Source: Marisediminitalea oceani | GTDB lineage: Bacteria; Pseudomonadota; Gammaproteobacteria; Enterobacterales; Alteromonadaceae | Reading direction: 5' to 3' | Length of the DNA: 64,000 nt | Assembly: GCF_003731635.1 (NCBI RefSeq) | Contig: NZ_RCUA01000032.1 | Coordinates: forward strand, 86,950-150,949 | Shown here: one piece after another, positions 36,276 through 45,896 of the stretch | Layout of the letters: each line of letters starts with the position of its first letter | How positions within the stretch are numbered: the first letter of the stretch is position 1 | Notes under the pieces: model-generated | Told to the model about the DNA's origin: nothing | Databases searched by the model: none | Seen by the model: the letters and a program-made list of their open reading frames with translations, nothing else | Translations under genes and position numbers: made by a program

Positions 36276-39200
36276 TAAGAATTAAGCAAAATTATAAAAG
36301 CTCTACGAGAATAGACGGTGCAGTAGATTCAAAGACATTCGTAGAGAATTTTGTACTTCACGGAACAGCGTTGAGTACATTAGATACGCTCGGTAAAGAA
36401 GTTAGGAATACTAGCCAAAGGTGTTTTACTCTCACAGGCACCTATGGAACAGGTAAGTCAACATTTGCTCTTTTCATGTCATTGCTTCTTTCGGGTTGTA
36501 AGAAGGATCGAGATTTTGCGCAGAAAAAATTATTAGCAGCGGATCCAAGCAGCAGCTTTATAAATGAATTAGGTCTAAAAAAGGGCTGGAGGATAGTAAA
36601 GCACGTATGTGGCCTAGATTCTCCTGCTGAAGGGTTAGCAAACAGCATTTTACAGGCTCTTGAAAACTCATCTGCTCCAGCAAATAAATCAGATCATGAC
36701 TATATAGACTTAATTGATACATCACTTTCTAACGCTGCTAAAAGTGATGATGGAGTCCTTATTTTACTCGATGAGATGGGTAAGGCGCTTGATTACCAAT
36801 CTCGTGAAAACAAAGACTTACATTTCTTCCAAGAATTAGCTGATACGATAGAAAAAAGTAACACTCAAGTGGTTTTAGTCGGCTTCTTACACCAATCTTT
36901 CGCTGAATATGCTCGCTCAATGACTTCTCATATTCAAAGGGAGTGGGGGAAAGTTCAAGGGCGCTATAGAGATATAGCCTACTCACCATCAATTGATGAG
37001 TCTTTAGTTCTGATTGGTGAAACGGTTGTTGCTGATGACATTTCTCGAAATAAATTAGCGGAGAAATATACAGGGTTGGTCGATGTTGTTAGTAAATACC
37101 TCGTCCAAAAACGAAATGTTTTGTCATCTCTAAGAAATGCACTTCCAATAGATCCCGTGGTCAGCTTACTTTTAGGACCGATTTCTAAGCGTTCTTTTTC
37201 TCAAAACGAGCGAAGCTTGTTTGGATTTTTAGCTTCTAACGAAAAGCTAAGCTTCAATCAATTTATTAATACCTTCTATAAAGATGACTCTCAAAGCTCT
37301 GAGTTGCGATTATATAATGCAAACTTATTTTGGCAGTATCTAACCGTTAACTTAGACCACATCATCTCAGCCAGTAGAGACGGTAAAATATGGTTGGAAG
37401 CGAAAGATGCAATCTACCGAGCATCTTTAGATGGCCATGAGTTGCATGAGGCCATTACTAAAACCGTAGCCCTTATTACGATGTTTGGCTTTCAACATCA
37501 ATTATTTGCCAAACGTGAATTCCTGGAAAATTATTTTAATGAACTGGGTTATACTAAATCCAAAGTCAAGGCAGCAATTAAGGATCTAGAAGCTTGGAAG
37601 GTACTAATTTATAGAGATCAATACAAAGCTTTAGCTATATTTCAGGGAAGCGATATTGATGTCAACGAATTGGTAACATCAACCGTAGATGCTATCAAGG
37701 ATGGTATTGATTGGGTTGCAGAGATTCAATCAACCAAGCATGTTTTAGCAACTGCACACTATCATAAGAAAGGAACGATGAGATGGGCTGATGTTACTTT
37801 GCTTAGTGAGCGTAATATCAGTTCGGTTGACAATATTTCTGAAATCCCAAAAGATAATGAACCCTTTTTGTACTTCTTTGTTCCAACATCTGTTTCTACA
37901 CTTCAAGCTTTAAATCGGTCTTCAAATGTACACAAAAGGATTGTGCTCGGTCGTAATGTAACACCAGAGAGTTTAAAAAGTCTCGCTATTGAGCAGATAG
38001 CTCTTAGAAAAATTTTAAAAATTAATAAAGCTTTGGCGCATGACAAGATTGCCAAAGAAGAAATTACGAGCAGACTTCAAGCCAACGATAGAGCTTTGGA
38101 AAGTGAGTTAGAAGTAATCTTTAATAAAGCAGAGTGGTTGTATTGTGGTAAGTCATACAATGACAAGAATCTAAATTCACTTGTTTCTAAATTTGCAGAC
38201 GAAATTTACCCTCAATCTCCAGTTATCATTAACGAACTAGTTAACCGTAACAAGCCTTCTGGTAGTGCTAACGCAGCAATTAAAAAGTTAGTGCTGGCGA
38301 TGGCGGAGAACTACGATCAAGAGCTATTAGGGCTGCCTGAAGATACTTTCCCTGCTGAAAAAGGACTATATTTTTCGTGTTTGAAAAACTTTGGAATACA
38401 CGCCCAGGAAAAAAACGCAGAGTGGGGATTTGTTGAGTTTATTAGAGATGAAAATGAACTCGTAGATCAATTATTCCATAACACTCACGAGCAGTTAGTA
38501 TTGAAAGCTCAATCACCGGTTTGGTTATCTGAAATAGACGCCTACTGGGCAGCTCCACCTTATGGTTTAACGAAAGGGATTCGTACAGTTTGGCTCATGG
38601 CCTTCGTGCTACAGCATATGAAAGACTATGCGTTTTACGATAAAAATGAGTCTACAGGGGAAGTGATTTTCATAACTCAACCTGATGACGAGTTTGCCTT
38701 GAAGCTTTTTCAGAAGCCTCAAAGCGTCGCTGTACAAGCTATTCAAATAGACCAAGGAAAAACAGCGTATCTAAACAAGTTGGCGGAGGCTCTTGATTTA
38801 GTGACAGGCAATGAATTTGGGTACGCAAAAGAAGTTACTCCCCTAAGAATTGCAGAAGGTTTTGTTACATTCTTCTCGAAGCTGTCTAGTTGGACAGTTG
38901 CGACTAAAAATGTGCCAGCAAAAGGGCGTAAATTCATAGAAATCACAAGAAAAGCCTCGGATCCACATGATTATCTGTTCAAAGCAATACCATCGATTTT
39001 TGAGACGGCATTGGACAATATCACTATATTACAAGTAGAAGATTTATTACTCTCACTGCGGAACGCTCACCAAGAGATGATATCCAATTTTGAGATGACG
39101 ATTAGAAAGGCATTTGGAGAAAAGTTGATTTCCTCAGATGTTTGCGAAGCTGTAATTAGCTTTACTCACGATCATAAACTGAAATCATTTTCGCAGCGAT

Positions 39201-39496
39201 TGAGTGAGCGTAGAGATGGAGATAATAGCTGGGTATCAAACATTATTTCATTGCTTTCATCTAAATCGGAAAGAAATTGGGATGACCTTGCAATCAATCG
39301 TGCTTCATCTGAACTACCTGAATTAGTTGAAAAATTCAAATTGGCTGCGCATCGTGCAGAATTTAAAGATATGGACTCTTTGTTAATAAAGCGAGAATTT
39401 CAGAGCCAGGTGTCCTCTATCACTAAGTCACTTGATGGGTTGGATGTGAATAAGAAGCGTGCATTGTTAGTGGCGTTATTGGACGAGCTAAATTAA
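36272..39496 (+). CDS. sspC: Large P-loop ATPase, SspC-like
   Basis: The start is a GTG overlapping the previous stop, with AGAGG before it. The 1,074-aa protein has Walker A TGTYGTGKSTFALFM near residue 55 and Walker B GVLILLDEMGKALDY near 165. A sensor-like segment VVLVGFLHQSFAEYA follows near 205, with a long helical remainder lacking known motifs. A large ATPase between a DUF4007 protein and a PAPS-reductase-like protein is the order expected for sspBCD, where SspC supplies ATP hydrolysis for phosphorothioation. BrxC-type ATPases of BREX share the N-terminal style, but no other BREX gene is present. Confidence 0.75.
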   Translation: MIRIKQNYKSSTRIDGAVDSKTFVENFVLHGTALSTLDTLGKEVRNTSQRCFTLTGTYGTGKSTFALFMSLLLSGCKKDRDFAQKKLLAADPSSSFINELGLKKGWRIVKHVCGLDSPAEGLANSILQALENSSAPANKSDHDYIDLIDTSLSNAAKSDDGVLILLDEMGKALDYQSRENKDLHFFQELADTIEKSNTQVVLVGFLHQSFAEYARSMTSHIQREWGKVQGRYRDIAYSPSIDESLVLIGETVVADDISRNKLAEKYTGLVDVVSKYLVQKRNVLSSLRNALPIDPVVSLLLGPISKRSFSQNERSLFGFLASNEKLSFNQFINTFYKDDSQSSELRLYNANLFWQYLTVNLDHIISASRDGKIWLEAKDAIYRASLDGHELHEAITKTVALITMFGFQHQLFAKREFLENYFNELGYTKSKVKAAIKDLEAWKVLIYRDQYKALAIFQGSDIDVNELVTSTVDAIKDGIDWVAEIQSTKHVLATAHYHKKGTMRWADVTLLSERNISSVDNISEIPKDNEPFLYFFVPTSVSTLQALNRSSNVHKRIVLGRNVTPESLKSLAIEQIALRKILKINKALAHDKIAKEEITSRLQANDRALESELEVIFNKAEWLYCGKSYNDKNLNSLVSKFADEIYPQSPVIINELVNRNKPSGSANAAIKKLVLAMAENYDQELLGLPEDTFPAEKGLYFSCLKNFGIHAQEKNAEWGFVEFIRDENELVDQLFHNTHEQLVLKAQSPVWLSEIDAYWAAPPYGLTKGIRTVWLMAFVLQHMKDYAFYDKNESTGEVIFITQPDDEFALKLFQKPQSVAVQAIQIDQGKTAYLNKLAEALDLVTGNEFGYAKEVTPLRIAEGFVTFFSKLSSWTVATKNVPAKGRKFIEITRKASDPHDYLFKAIPSIFETALDNITILQVEDLLLSLRNAHQEMISNFEMTIRKAFGEKLISSDVCEAVISFTHDHKLKSFSQRLSERRDGDNSWVSNIISLLSSKSERNWDDLAINRASSELPELVEKFKLAAHRAEFKDMDSLLIKREFQSQVSSITKSLDGLDVNKKRALLVALLDELN

Positions 39497-39510
39497 GGAG
39501 ATTTAAAGCC

Positions 39511-40629
39511 TTGGATTCTAACAAAACGTTACATGTTTTAGGTCTATCTGGTGGAAAGGATAGTGCTGCGCTAGCCATGTATATGAGGGACAACTATCCA
39601 GATCTCGATATTCATTATTACTTCACTGATACAGGTAAAGAACTACCAGAAGTAAACATTTTTATCGATAAATTGAGAGGTTACCTGGGAAAGGAAATCA
39701 TTGACCCGTATGAAGAAGTCTTTACATCTAACCGAAAGAAGAAAGACTTCGACTATCATTTAGAACAGCATAAGAATTATTTACCTTCCCCTCAAGCTCG
39801 TTGGTGCACTATTCAAATGAAATTAGTGCCTTTTGAGCAATGGGTTAAGAAGAAAATAGAAGAGGAAGGTTTTACCGAAATAATTTCTTATGTTGGTATT
39901 CGTGCCGACGAACCCGAACGTGATGGTTTCTTAACAAACAATGTAACGGAAGAGTTTATAACCATCAAAATGCCTTTCAGAGAAGATGGTTTAAATCGTC
40001 AGGATATACTCAATATCTTGCAACAAGCTGATTTGTATAGCGATGATGAAGAAGTTAAAGCTTTCAGGGAAGTAAAGTTAGGCTGCAATGGCATAGAGCA
40101 AATGTTGCCAGAAGAGCTTCTCTTTGGACATTTTGAGCAAAGATTAAAACTTATAAAGTCAAACCCTAATCATCCATATTATGGCTCGAATATCGATGTA
40201 TCTACACTTGCAAAGGTAGTGAGTGCGATGGATCAAGGTAAACCTGGCTATTATGGCTGGCGATCTCGAAGTGGTTGTACATTTTGCTTTTATCAACAAA
40301 AAATTGAATGGCTTCGATTAATGGAAATTTATCCTGATGCATATGAAGAAGCCAAACAATACGAGAAAGCTGCTGAAGACGAAAGACCAGACGGTACGTT
40401 TTATTGGTTAGGTAAGGGGACGCCTCTTTCAGTTCTTGAAGATGAAGAACGAAAGCAAAAGATCTTGGAAAACCATAAAAAGCGTTATGATCGTTTTGTG
40501 AAAAAGCAAGAAAGACAAAGAGCAAGAAACCCACTACAAAAAATCATCTACTTTTCTGACGTTGACGTTATGGACGAAATTTATGACCAAGCTGAAGGTG
40601 GTGGTGCTTGTGTTACTTGTTATAAATAG
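39511..40629 (+). CDS. sspD: PAPS-reductase/ATP-pyrophosphatase sulfurtransferase, SspD/DndC-like
   Basis: The start is a TTG at 39511 with AAGGAG ten bases upstream. The 372-aa protein has the PP-loop GLSGGKDSAALAMYM at residue 12, a YFTDTGKELPE segment, ARWCTIQMKL, and GWRSRSGCTFCFYQQKIEW near 250. Several cysteines, including a C-terminal CVTC, could ligate an iron-sulfur cluster as in DndC. It activates the DNA backbone with ATP and delivers sulfur from the cysteine desulfurase. It lies 14 bp after the ATPase gene and clearly shares its operon. Confidence 0.85.
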   Translation: MDSNKTLHVLGLSGGKDSAALAMYMRDNYPDLDIHYYFTDTGKELPEVNIFIDKLRGYLGKEIIDPYEEVFTSNRKKKDFDYHLEQHKNYLPSPQARWCTIQMKLVPFEQWVKKKIEEEGFTEIISYVGIRADEPERDGFLTNNVTEEFITIKMPFREDGLNRQDILNILQQADLYSDDEEVKAFREVKLGCNGIEQMLPEELLFGHFEQRLKLIKSNPNHPYYGSNIDVSTLAKVVSAMDQGKPGYYGWRSRSGCTFCFYQQKIEWLRLMEIYPDAYEEAKQYEKAAEDERPDGTFYWLGKGTPLSVLEDEERKQKILENHKKRYDRFVKKQERQRARNPLQKIIYFSDVDVMDEIYDQAEGGGACVTCYK

Positions 40630-40697
40630 AAGCATCCGGTGGGATGGCTGACGTGGTCATTCTTAATTGGTAGTACAGGTAATGTGTAATTGATGCC

Positions 40698-41795
40698 TCA
40701 ACGCCCCAGTTCTTCTGCAAATTTCATGAGTGAACTAGGGGTTGACTCAAAGTCTAAGCTTAGTCTAATAGTTCTTTGTGCTAAGTCTCTGTTTAGAGAT
40801 ATACTTCTAAGGACATGTGATGGTTCTACCTCTTTCGAAGAACATGCAGAACCCTGTGCAATACAAAATAAATCGCTAGTTCTTTGAATAAACGTAGTAA
40901 TATCAATTGTTGGGAACGTTAATGACAAAATATGAGGTAGAGTATCAGCCCCGTTCTCTATGAAGGGAATCTCCTGTCGAATAAGCTCTTCTCTCAGACA
41001 CTTTTTCAAAGAAAGGAAATTATGTTTTGTGTATAGAGTTGGGAAGGTACTAAGAGCTTTTCCAAACGATACAATGAGAGGTGACGGCAGAGTTCCACCT
41101 CTTAAACCCATTTCTTGTCCAGCGCCATGGATAACAGGAACAATATTTTTGTTTCTAGCTTCTCTAACGTAAATAGCACCGATGCCTTTAGGGCCTCCAA
41201 TTTTATGAGCAGAGATTGACATAAAATCAATATTTAAGTCATCGACGTCTATGTCTAACTTTCCAAAACTTTGGGCTGCGTCGGTATGGAAAGGAACGTT
41301 ATAATCAAAACAAATTTTTCCTATCTCGCGAATGGGGTTAATTGTTCCAAGTTCATTATTAACGTGCATTATCGAAACCAGAGCAGTGTTGTCTGTTATG
41401 GTGTTCCGCACTGCTTCTTGCTCAATAATACCGTCCTTGTTTGGGCTTAAATAGGTAACTTGGAAACCTTGTTGTTCCAGATAGCTACAAATGCTTAAAA
41501 TACATTTGTGCTCAGTTTTGCTGGTGATAATGTGTCGTTTCTGTTGATTTACATTAAGGATGCTTTTCAAAGCAAGGTTATTAGACTCGGTAGCACCGCT
41601 GGTAAAAATTATCTCGCTTGGGTAAGCCCCGATGGTATCTGCAATTTCTTCCCTAACATTTTCAACCTTTTGTGCTGCCTGCAAGCCGCATTCATGATCT
41701 GATGATGGGTTTGCGCTATTTGAAAGCTCGTCGATTAGCGCTTTTTTGGCGGCATCTAAAAGCGGAAATGAACCGGCAGAGTCAAAATATAGCAT
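40698..41795 (-). CDS. sspA: Cysteine desulfurase, SspA/DndA-like
   Basis: The 365-aa PLP enzyme is of the NifS/IscS fold: FTSGATESNNLALK near residue 67, MHVNNELGTINP near 140, DAAQSFGKLD near 170, PLP-lysine motif SISAHKIGGPKG near 195, and catalytic-Cys loop GSACSSKEVEPSHVL near 315. It mobilises sulfur from cysteine as a protein persulfide. Convergent placement directly after the PAPS-reductase-like gene, away from any isc operon, points to service in phosphorothioation. It has its own promoter region, so supply of sulfur is regulated apart from sspBCD. Confidence 0.82.
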   Translation of the reverse strand: MLYFDSAGSFPLLDAAKKALIDELSNSANPSSDHECGLQAAQKVENVREEIADTIGAYPSEIIFTSGATESNNLALKSILNVNQQKRHIITSKTEHKCILSICSYLEQQGFQVTYLSPNKDGIIEQEAVRNTITDNTALVSIMHVNNELGTINPIREIGKICFDYNVPFHTDAAQSFGKLDIDVDDLNIDFMSISAHKIGGPKGIGAIYVREARNKNIVPVIHGAGQEMGLRGGTLPSPLIVSFGKALSTFPTLYTKHNFLSLKKCLREELIRQEIPFIENGADTLPHILSLTFPTIDITTFIQRTSDLFCIAQGSACSSKEVEPSHVLRSISLNRDLAQRTIRLSLDFESTPSSLMKFAEELGR

Positions 41796-41956
41796 TCAAA
41801 TACCTAATCAATATAAGTCTGATTTCTATATTAATATTTTGCTTGGGTTAACGCCAATGTAAACAGAAATACAGTTATAGAATTCACTGTTTTTGAGCCT
41901 CTGTTAATGAATATTAAGGGTTATATAGGTTAAAATCGTCTCAATATAGTCTCAAT

Positions 41957-43273
41957 TCATATTCTGGACTGTGTATCATAATCAATGTAATTTTCCATGA
42001 ATCTTAGTATCTCTTCTTCTACGTTCACATCGTTCGATATTGCGTAGAACAGGGCCTCAGCTTTATCTAATCTTTCCAACTGTTTTTGTTTATTATGAAT
42101 GCGAATTTCCAAATTACGAATCAACTCTATATTGTTCATCTTTGCTGCTAATCCTTCACTTCGCGACAAAGCTAGATAGGGCCTCAAAGAGGTAATATTT
42201 GAGTGACCAGCTTTTTCCGCAGCGCGAATTAGAACATCTTGAGCCGCTAGTGGTTGCCCCTTTGCATCAAAGCCATCATAAGACCCCACGATATCGGTTA
42301 AGCCCTTTGCTCGCACTCTATGCCCTGTACCTTTAATGCGTGCGGTTTTCATAAGTCCTGATATTCTTCTAGATATGTAATCTTCGTTCAACTCAGTCCC
42401 TTTCACATGATCAATTAGTACTTCTTGAGGTTCTTGATAGGAAACTCCCCGTTTTCTTGCCCTTTTTTTGGCCGCAGAAACTACTTTTGCCCGGTCACCT
42501 TCAATGTAGTCCCTTATTGTTTCTATTGTTTCAGGTAGGAATTCTAAATCTCGTTTTTTACTACCTTTCCCAGTGACTTCAATATAGATAAGCATGTCAT
42601 TGTCTTTATGTTCACCTATTTCATCCCAGTCAGGAATATCTGACAATTTGATTTGCAAGGCCTCCATTCGTCTAGCTGAACGCTCGAACAATGTCAAAAT
42701 CAAAGAATCTCTAAAGCCAGTAATCTCGGATGATTCGAAGGCTTTTGCATGTAAAACCTCAATTTCGTCGTTCGTTGGAGTAGGTTGTGTTTTAGAGGAC
42801 ACCGAATGCATGTGGGGCCACACCCAGTTTCCTTTTTCTGACTTTTTAGCTGAGACTGAATAATTTCTATCGTCGTTGTAAATAGCGACATGACCTCGTA
42901 CTACTTTGTTTCTCTCTGCCCACACTAAAAATTCAAATATTATGCGAAGTATATTGTATACATAAGTCCTCGCTTTCCCTTGCTCATCGAGATATTCATC
43001 TCTAAAATCTGTCAAATGATCATCAGTAGTGTCACACCAATTAAAATCATTTACCCTTGCGTCGAAAAATCGTAAAAATGTCTGTATTTGTTCAGCATAA
43101 GTATTCACTGAACTTCTTGCATCTTTTGAGTTAAGTGCCTTGTATATTAAGAAGTTAGTGACTGCTTCAATAACCCCTTGCTCGTTGAAAAAGACTGGTA
43201 TGCCGCTTTGAGGCTTCTTTTTGAACGTTCCCTGGAGAAGGCAATCTTCATCGGTTGTCCTAAAAAATATCAT
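41957..43273 (-). CDS. Tyrosine recombinase (third recombinase of the island operon)
   Basis: The 438-aa protein has a SAM-like N-terminal core-binding domain (NTYAEQIQTFLRFFDAR) and a catalytic domain. The catalytic domain contains the first Arg (LFERSARRMEAL), a Lys hairpin (EVTGKGSKKRDLEFL), HxxR (GHRVRAK), then AGHSNITSLRPYLALS with the second His and a candidate nucleophile Tyr. The set looks complete. It is the last gene of the minus operon and overlaps the helicase gene by 4 bases. It probably acts together with the two larger recombinase-like proteins to integrate and excise the island. Confidence 0.85.
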   Translation of the reverse strand: MIFFRTTDEDCLLQGTFKKKPQSGIPVFFNEQGVIEAVTNFLIYKALNSKDARSSVNTYAEQIQTFLRFFDARVNDFNWCDTTDDHLTDFRDEYLDEQGKARTYVYNILRIIFEFLVWAERNKVVRGHVAIYNDDRNYSVSAKKSEKGNWVWPHMHSVSSKTQPTPTNDEIEVLHAKAFESSEITGFRDSLILTLFERSARRMEALQIKLSDIPDWDEIGEHKDNDMLIYIEVTGKGSKKRDLEFLPETIETIRDYIEGDRAKVVSAAKKRARKRGVSYQEPQEVLIDHVKGTELNEDYISRRISGLMKTARIKGTGHRVRAKGLTDIVGSYDGFDAKGQPLAAQDVLIRAAEKAGHSNITSLRPYLALSRSEGLAAKMNNIELIRNLEIRIHNKQKQLERLDKAEALFYAISNDVNVEEEILRFMENYIDYDTQSRI

Positions 43274-45489
43274 GAAAAATATCCCTTAAGTTTATTAAGA
43301 TAAAAGTCAAGTCCTTGCGTACGTTTACAAATAAATGGAGAGGATTCGATAGCTTGTTTTATTAATAGTTGTTCACCCACCAATACAACTTGCTTTACCC
43401 CTCTTGTGAGCGCTGTATATATCCACGTTCTATCGAGCATAGTTTTGGTAACAACGGGTATTATTACTCTGCGAAATTGAGAGCCTTGCGCTTTGTGGCA
43501 TGTAATGGCGTAGCCCCATTGCAGGTTAATTATGTCATCCTCATCCAGTAATACTTCACCGGTATCAAAAATCACTGACATAACTGGAGCCGGCATGTTT
43601 TTATCAATGGCTTCTTGAATTTCTTCCGCACTTACTATCCGTTCGATTCGCCCCAACGAACCATTCATGATATCTTTTTTCCAGTTGTTAGCCGTTGAGA
43701 TGACGATATCTCCAAGTTTAAATCCGGTTGGTTTTGGGATACTCTTTCCAACACTAATAAAAACCTGTTCTTTATTACCTGTATATAGGTCTGATAACCG
43801 CCTGTTTATACCTTGTGATCCCCACCCTTCGTCTCTAGTCGTTGGGCAAATGATCTTAGTATCAGCATTTTTGTCGTTTCCACCTAGCTCGCCAAAAATC
43901 AATTCTATGTCGTGCAGGATTGTCTCTTTGCTAGAAGGGTAGAGCGAAACACCGTTACCTAGTCCTTGATAGGCAGGGATATTACGCCATTTGCCTTGTC
44001 TGAAAGCCTGTGATATCAAGGGTATTCCTGTTGTTTCGTCTTGTCGCCAAACTTTTGTTAGATGCTTAACGGAAACACTAGGCTCATCAACCAAAGTATG
44101 GAATACCTTGCCTGCCCCAACAGGTGGTAACTGAGCAGCGTCTCCCACTAGCACAACTTTTTGACTTGCTTTTATACGCTTCAACACTCTTGTCATTGAA
44201 TACAGATCAACCATTGAACATTCATCAATGATGATATGTGTCGCACTCTCAACTTGGCGTGAATTAAGTTTGTGCATGAAGCCCGCTATAGTAAATGATT
44301 CACAGCCAGTTGCCTCATGCATTCGCCTGGCTGCTCTGCCTGCCAATGCCATTTGGATTGCACTACCGTTTGTTTTTTTTAAAAAATAATGCAGCACTTC
44401 GAGCACGCTCGTTTTGCCAACGCCAGCGCCACCTGTAATGATTGTAAGTGGTTTAGATAACGCAGACAGAACAGCCTGAATTTGTTCATCAGTTAGCGTA
44501 TAGTTGTTATCCTGCCATTGGATAAATAAGTCTTCTATTAACGGTGTTTTCAGTTCTTCCTTTTTTAAACAGCGCTTTGTAACGTCTTCAGCAATAAAGG
44601 TTTCCTGTAGTGATGCTCCCCGGCTTTGATACAGATCGTTGTGGAGCCTAAGGAAAGCACCATTAGAGTAGCTGTGCGATAAGGCTTTGGGTGCAAGCTT
44701 AGAGCCTATCAGCTTTTCAACGCCGCTGAGCAGTGAGCTTGCATTCAAGGCTGTATTGCCATCGCGTGTATATGCCGTAAATAGTACCTCCGCGACCGCT
44801 GCATGCAGACGTCTGGGATCATCTGCCGCAATGTTGAACTGGTTTCTTGAGATTTTGTCTATTTTCTTCCAAGAGATCATAAAAGCGATTAAGCGGTAAG
44901 GGTCGGATTCTATTTTTTGTACGGCATCGTTTTTGTAAAAGGCGGTCAATTTCCGGCCTAACCAAACGGGTAACCCGTAAACATCAAGCCATTCAACTAA
45001 CTTTCCTTGCTTTTCCGCATGCCAACCTTGGATTAAGGTAAACGCCTTATGTTCTGAAACGCCCTGTACGCTAGTTAGAGCGTCTAAATCCTTACTTTCG
45101 AGGACATCATATATATCTGTTGAAAAAGCCTTATAAAGAGCTGTAGCGCATTTGATTCCAACGTTTACAAAAACTTCATTGAAAGCAATGTAAGAAATAA
45201 AGTTCTTACCTTTGGGCTGCATTTCAACGATTGATGTAGCTTTAATTTGATTTTCTACTTCGCCGGTGTACTTATTAATGAACTCACCATGCTCACGTCC
45301 TTGAACCTTGAATCGCTGCCCTTCATAGAGGCGAAAATCTGAGTCTGCAATCTTGCCCGTCAACAATACATTTAATTCTTCATCAGTCTTTTCACCGTCG
45401 TTACTAAGGACATATGCACTGAAGACGCAACCGTTGTTGCTCTTATATCTAATTCGGTTTACGACAACATTCTTTACAATACTTACCAA
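43270..45489 (-). CDS. RecD2-like SF1B DNA helicase within the recombination operon
   Basis: The 739-aa protein has Walker A TGGAGVGKTSVLE near residue 355, Walker B HIIIDECSMVDL near 420, motif III VLVGDAAQLPPVG, and C-terminal GYAITCHKAQGSQF and YTALTRG motifs. This is the RecD/RecD2/TraI class of 5'-3' helicases. The N-terminal half (OB-like and helix-hairpin-helix, VQGVSEHKAFTLI) fits RecD2. A TTG at 45489 is the likely start. In this place it could process recombination intermediates or help single-strand excision or replication of the element. Confidence 0.82.
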   Translation of the reverse strand: MVSIVKNVVVNRIRYKSNNGCVFSAYVLSNDGEKTDEELNVLLTGKIADSDFRLYEGQRFKVQGREHGEFINKYTGEVENQIKATSIVEMQPKGKNFISYIAFNEVFVNVGIKCATALYKAFSTDIYDVLESKDLDALTSVQGVSEHKAFTLIQGWHAEKQGKLVEWLDVYGLPVWLGRKLTAFYKNDAVQKIESDPYRLIAFMISWKKIDKISRNQFNIAADDPRRLHAAVAEVLFTAYTRDGNTALNASSLLSGVEKLIGSKLAPKALSHSYSNGAFLRLHNDLYQSRGASLQETFIAEDVTKRCLKKEELKTPLIEDLFIQWQDNNYTLTDEQIQAVLSALSKPLTIITGGAGVGKTSVLEVLHYFLKKTNGSAIQMALAGRAARRMHEATGCESFTIAGFMHKLNSRQVESATHIIIDECSMVDLYSMTRVLKRIKASQKVVLVGDAAQLPPVGAGKVFHTLVDEPSVSVKHLTKVWRQDETTGIPLISQAFRQGKWRNIPAYQGLGNGVSLYPSSKETILHDIELIFGELGGNDKNADTKIICPTTRDEGWGSQGINRRLSDLYTGNKEQVFISVGKSIPKPTGFKLGDIVISTANNWKKDIMNGSLGRIERIVSAEEIQEAIDKNMPAPVMSVIFDTGEVLLDEDDIINLQWGYAITCHKAQGSQFRRVIIPVVTKTMLDRTWIYTALTRGVKQVVLVGEQLLIKQAIESSPFICKRTQGLDFYLNKLKGYFS

Positions 45490-45896
45490 GGCAGGCGTCC
45501 TTGAACGGCTTGTTCATCATCAGACTCCAACCAACCTAATTCTAATAGTTTGTTTCTGTACTGGCTGTTTTCTTCCAGCAGTTGGGCGTTACGCTGTTCT
45601 AATTTCGATACACGTTGCATCAACAATTTCAAATCCTTGCTTTTTACTCCATGAGTCGGCTGGCGACGTGGTTTTATGCCTTTATCACGTAGCACTTTCT
45701 CGTATTCTGCAATGACTGTCTTGGCATGTTTATTCTGATTTGGCCAGTTTTGACTGCAACCAATCTGTTCACGTATCCATTCCCTACTTATACGGCCATT
45801 CATTAATTCAACAGTGTCATTATTGAAAGCCTCTCTTAGCAGTTTATCGAGACCAGCTTCGTAACTGCCCCTCTTTACCTGATTATCAGTCCGCAT
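45483..45896 (-). CDS. Small coiled-coil protein of the recombinase operon
   Basis: The 137-aa protein has a DNA-binding-like N-terminal half (INGR-type region SREWIREQIGCSQNWPNQNKH, reminiscent of an HTH) and a C-terminal leucine-rich coiled coil (LKLLMQRVSKLEQRNAQLL). Small coiled-coil partners such as TnpC assist the Tn554-type recombinase pairs; this may be an analogue. Overlaps both neighbours (11 and 7 bases). Confidence 0.55.
   Translation of the reverse strand: MRTDNQVKRGSYEAGLDKLLREAFNNDTVELMNGRISREWIREQIGCSQNWPNQNKHAKTVIAEYEKVLRDKGIKPRRQPTHGVKSKDLKLLMQRVSKLEQRNAQLLEENSQYRNKLLELGWLESDDEQAVQGRLPW

Noticed and set aside
36272-39496. BREX system, from the BrxC-like start of the large ATPase
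   Set aside because: No PglX, PglZ, BrxA, BrxB or BrxL gene is nearby, and DUF4007 plus a PAPS-reductase-like neighbour define a phosphorothioation context.
29983-41795. Canonical dndBCDE operon
   Set aside because: DndC- and DndD-like proteins are present, but no DndB (ParB-like DGQHR protein) and no DndE are seen, and the DndD-like gene lies in the opposite operon with a helicase. The Ssp-type reading fits better.
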